Shown here: positions 62,618-64,000 of the stretch, one piece after another
Numbering within the stretch: position 1 is the stretch's first letter
Layout of the letters: each line of letters begins with the position of its first letter
Assembly: GCF_022747945.1 (NCBI RefSeq)
Contig: NZ_JALDST010000001.1
Span: 1,054,001-1,118,000 of the forward strand
Reading direction: 5' to 3'
DNA: 64,000 nucleotides
Source: Micromonospora sp. R77
GTDB taxonomy: Bacteria > Actinomycetota > Actinomycetes > Mycobacteriales > Micromonosporaceae
Program-made: the position numbers and the translations under genes
The notes under the pieces: generated by a model
What the model was told of the DNA's origin: nothing
Seen by the model: the letters and a program-made list of their open reading frames with translations, nothing else
Databases searched by the model: none

Positions 62618-63308
62618 TCAGACCAGACTCAGCGGGCGCAGCCGATCGTGCGGGATGTCGATGTCCTCGGGGCGCAGCTCCCGGGTGACCGGCTCGGACA
62701 GCGACGTCACCGAGACGATCCGATCGGTGCGGAAGCAGCGGGCCCCGTCGCGGAGCCGGCACCAGCCCCCCAGGTACCAGTGGCGGGAGTTGCCGAGGTA
62801 GCCGAGCGGCTCGACGTCCCGCGACGACACCGCGCCCGCGCGGTCCGCGTACCGCAGGCGGAGCACGCGCCGCGCGGCGACCGCGTCGGCGACGGCGGCC
62901 GGGACGGGCGTGGCCGGCCCGTCGCCGATCAGGTGCACCCGGCCGGCCAGCCGGTGCGCCTCGGCCACGTCGGCGGCCGGCATGACCGCGACCAGCTTGC
63001 GCAGCGCGGCCGGCCGCCGACGCGAACGGCGAACCGGCCAGCCGGTGCAGGCCCAGGGCGATCGCCACCGCCTCACCCGGGGTCAGGTTGACCGGCGGCA
63101 GCGTGCGCGCCCGGTCGACCACGTAGCCGCCGGTGCGGCCGGGCTCGGCCCAGATCGGCACGCCGGAGGCCTGCAACGCGCCGATGTCGCGCTCGACGGT
63201 CCGGGTGCTGACCTCGAAGCGGCGGGCCAGCCAGGCGGCGCTGCGCGGGCGCGGCGACACCGCCCGCAGCTCCTCCACCAGGGCGTAGAGACGATCCGTC
63301 CGGTTCAC
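62618..63308 (-). pseudogene. WYL-domain HTH regulator (YafY-like) with one frameshift
   Basis: The N-terminal HTH (GTG 63308: NRTDRLYALVEELRAVSPRP, then VSTRTVERDIGALQASGVPI) and the WYL half (ALRKLVAVMPAADVAEAHRL, YADRAGAVSSRDVEPLGYLG, RHWYLGGWCRLRDGARCFR) belong to one 230-codon regulator. They are split by a one-base frame change near 63010-63020 in a GC-rich stretch (ASAAGRAAL). WYL proteins bind nucleotide-like ligands and often control defence genes. The frame change makes the first half read straight on towards the NACHT gene, which is not a real fusion. A sequence error is likely. TAGCTT sits six bases before the GTG (leaderless). Confidence 0.82.
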
Positions 63309-63314
63309 CCCCGA

Positions 63315-63320
63315 AAGCTA
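63315..63320 (-). promoter_or_regulatory. Predicted leaderless -10 box of the WYL regulator
   Basis: On the minus strand TAGCTT is followed by six bases and the GTG at 63308. Confidence 0.45.
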
Positions 63321-63340
63321 GAGCAGGGGTACGACAGCCG

Positions 63341-63766
63341 TCAGGCGATGCAGGCGCAGACGATCAGCGCGGCCCCGAAGTGGGTGGCGGCGCTGACCCG
63401 GGCCGCCGGGTGTGGCTCGTCCGCGCAGATGACCTCGCCGAGCCGACCCGGGGTGAGCAGGTCGAGCACGAAGAACGCCAGGGCCATCACCAGCAGGCCG
63501 ACCAGCCCGAAGATCACCGTGGAGGCGAGCCCTTTGCCGAAGTCGTGGTAGCTGGTCAGGATCGCGGTGAAGACGATCCCGGCGATGCCGAGCTGGTTGG
63601 CGGCGAGCAGCAGGGCGGCGTTGCCGTTGCGCCGCACCCAGATCAGCTCCCGCAGCTTGCCGGGGGTGAGCAGGTCGACCAGCAGGAAGCCGGCGGCCAT
63701 CAACGCCACCCCGACGACCCCGAACACCACGCTCTGCCACGCCCCGCTCAGCAGATCCTCCAGCAC
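63341..63766 (-). CDS. DUF350 (YjfL-like) membrane protein
   Basis: A 141-residue protein with four membrane helices in two repeats. Each repeat ends in DLLTPG (DLLTPGKLRELIWV and DLLTPGRLGEVICADE), the DUF350 signature. The family is small and uncharacterised, often beside polyamine or stress genes. The GTG at 63766 (VLEDLLSGAWQSV) has GGGAGG just upstream; a longer in-frame start at 63844 would add a Pro/Gly-rich extension that I consider untranslated. Confidence 0.82.
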   Translation of the reverse strand: MLEDLLSGAWQSVVFGVVGVALMAAGFLLVDLLTPGKLRELIWVRRNGNAALLLAANQLGIAGIVFTAILTSYHDFGKGLASTVIFGLVGLLVMALAFFVLDLLTPGRLGEVICADEPHPAARVSAATHFGAALIVCACIA

Positions 63767-63943
63767 CGACGCCTCCCCGGCTCCACCGCCCGGCGAGGGT
63801 GCCGGGACGGTGCCGCAGACGATAGCGGGACGGTGCCAGCCCACGCCGCCCCGGCAGGGCGCGACGGGTCGACCGGTCGCGCGTCGGCGCGCCGCGCCGC
63901 CCGGGGCTGTGCCGGCGGCGGGTGGCGGACGAGAATCACCGGC

Positions 63944-64000
63944 ATGGAACCGGCAGACAGCGCACGCAGCGCAGGGGTGGTCGCGATCTTCGACCGGGTG
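63944..64000 (+). CDS. Start of a gene running off the window, possible methyltransferase
   Basis: Nineteen codons, MEPADSARSAGVVAIFDRV, are visible from an ATG divergent from the DUF350 gene. The GVVAIFDRV phrase resembles the N-terminus of SAM-dependent methyltransferases of the UbiE/MenG type, but the motif-bearing part lies outside the window. The call is tentative. Confidence 0.45.
   Translation, partial: MEPADSARSAGVVAIFDRV

Noticed and set aside
59166-63308. An apparent 1380-codon HTH-NACHT fusion protein
   Set aside because: It arises because the one-base frame change in the WYL regulator makes its first half read into the NACHT gene. The WYL half is in another frame and the NACHT gene has its own ribosome binding site and GTG at 62549.
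1-64000. Transposases, integrases, tRNA or rRNA genes
   Set aside because: No transposase or integrase motifs were noticed in the frames and no cloverleaf or rRNA sequence was recognised by eye. A tRNA covariance search would settle this.

Overview
The window is actinobacterial chromosome, most likely Micromonosporaceae (Micromonospora or a close relative). The support is the very high GC with G/C at third codon positions, frequent GTG starts, and gene content: GlnA with GlnE and a GlnR-like box, a DUF4191 gene beside lipA, an RDD gene beside glnA, MptB-type mannosyltransferases, paired LtrA proteins and LLM/F420-type oxidoreductases. At least a dozen genes have a TANNNT -10 hexamer ending 6-7 nt before the start codon, which predicts leaderless mRNAs. 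The genus is an inference; no rRNA or other marker is present.

Layout. 1-3207: 3' part of a Pro/Ala-rich, TPR and WG-repeat protein. 3294-5453: aldo/keto reductase, site-2-type metalloprotease and a small coupled protein. 5601-9904: Ser/Thr kinase with an exported sensor domain, then cobU-cobT-cobS, all heavily frameshifted. 9970-14747: DUF2314 protein, gcvT, pepA and a small conserved protein. 14927-18227: lpdA and the E2 acyltransferase (sucB type), the latter with one frameshift. 18326-24718: two LtrA paralogues, two aldo/keto reductases, an LLM oxidoreductase and a DinB-like protein. 24736-26597: a P-loop kinase-like gene, a small unknown gene, a GntR remnant and a repeat-rich non-coding stretch. 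26616-36500: TIGR01777 epimerase, secreted PHB-type esterase, polytopic membrane protein, lipB, VOC protein, nadE, a MerR-controlled old-yellow-enzyme gene, an aminoacyl-tRNA synthetase remnant, lipA and a DUF4191 gene. 36570-40276: hydrolase/TetR divergent pair, RDD protein and glnA. 40462-43443: an HTH-NTPase-TPR gene with less GC-biased codons than its neighbours. 43587-48536: small membrane protein, damaged ArsR gene, two MptB-like mannosyltransferases and a polytopic membrane protein. 49017-55324: glnE, a class I amidotransferase, an LD-carboxypeptidase, a virginiamycin B lyase-like protein and a small secreted protein. 55445-64000: large secreted alpha-amylase, VOC protein, a bacterial NACHT (NLR-like) protein with an upstream WYL regulator, a DUF350 protein and the start of a further gene.

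How genes work together. glnA (GlnR-like box and type I adenylylation site) and glnE form the nitrogen-control core. lipB makes and transfers the octanoyl group and lipA inserts sulfur; their products are the lipoyl E2 and the E3 (lpdA), and GcvT belongs to another lipoate-dependent system. CobU, CobT and CobS assemble the cobalamin nucleotide loop. Local regulators sit with their probable operators: MerR with the OYE gene, TetR with the hydrolase, and WYL with the NACHT gene.

Sequence quality matters here. About twenty reading-frame switches fall between roughly 6390 and 9680, and more in the first 1.3 kb, while protein-level conservation within each fragment is good. That pattern suggests consensus errors rather than gene decay. 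One frameshift (24504-24524) is different: it is a clean 7-bp tandem duplication. The strongest candidates for unusual biology are the WYL/bNACHT pair (59166-63308), the HTH-NTPase-TPR gene (40462-43443), and a 29-bp dispersed repeat present three times (26493, 48584, 48765).
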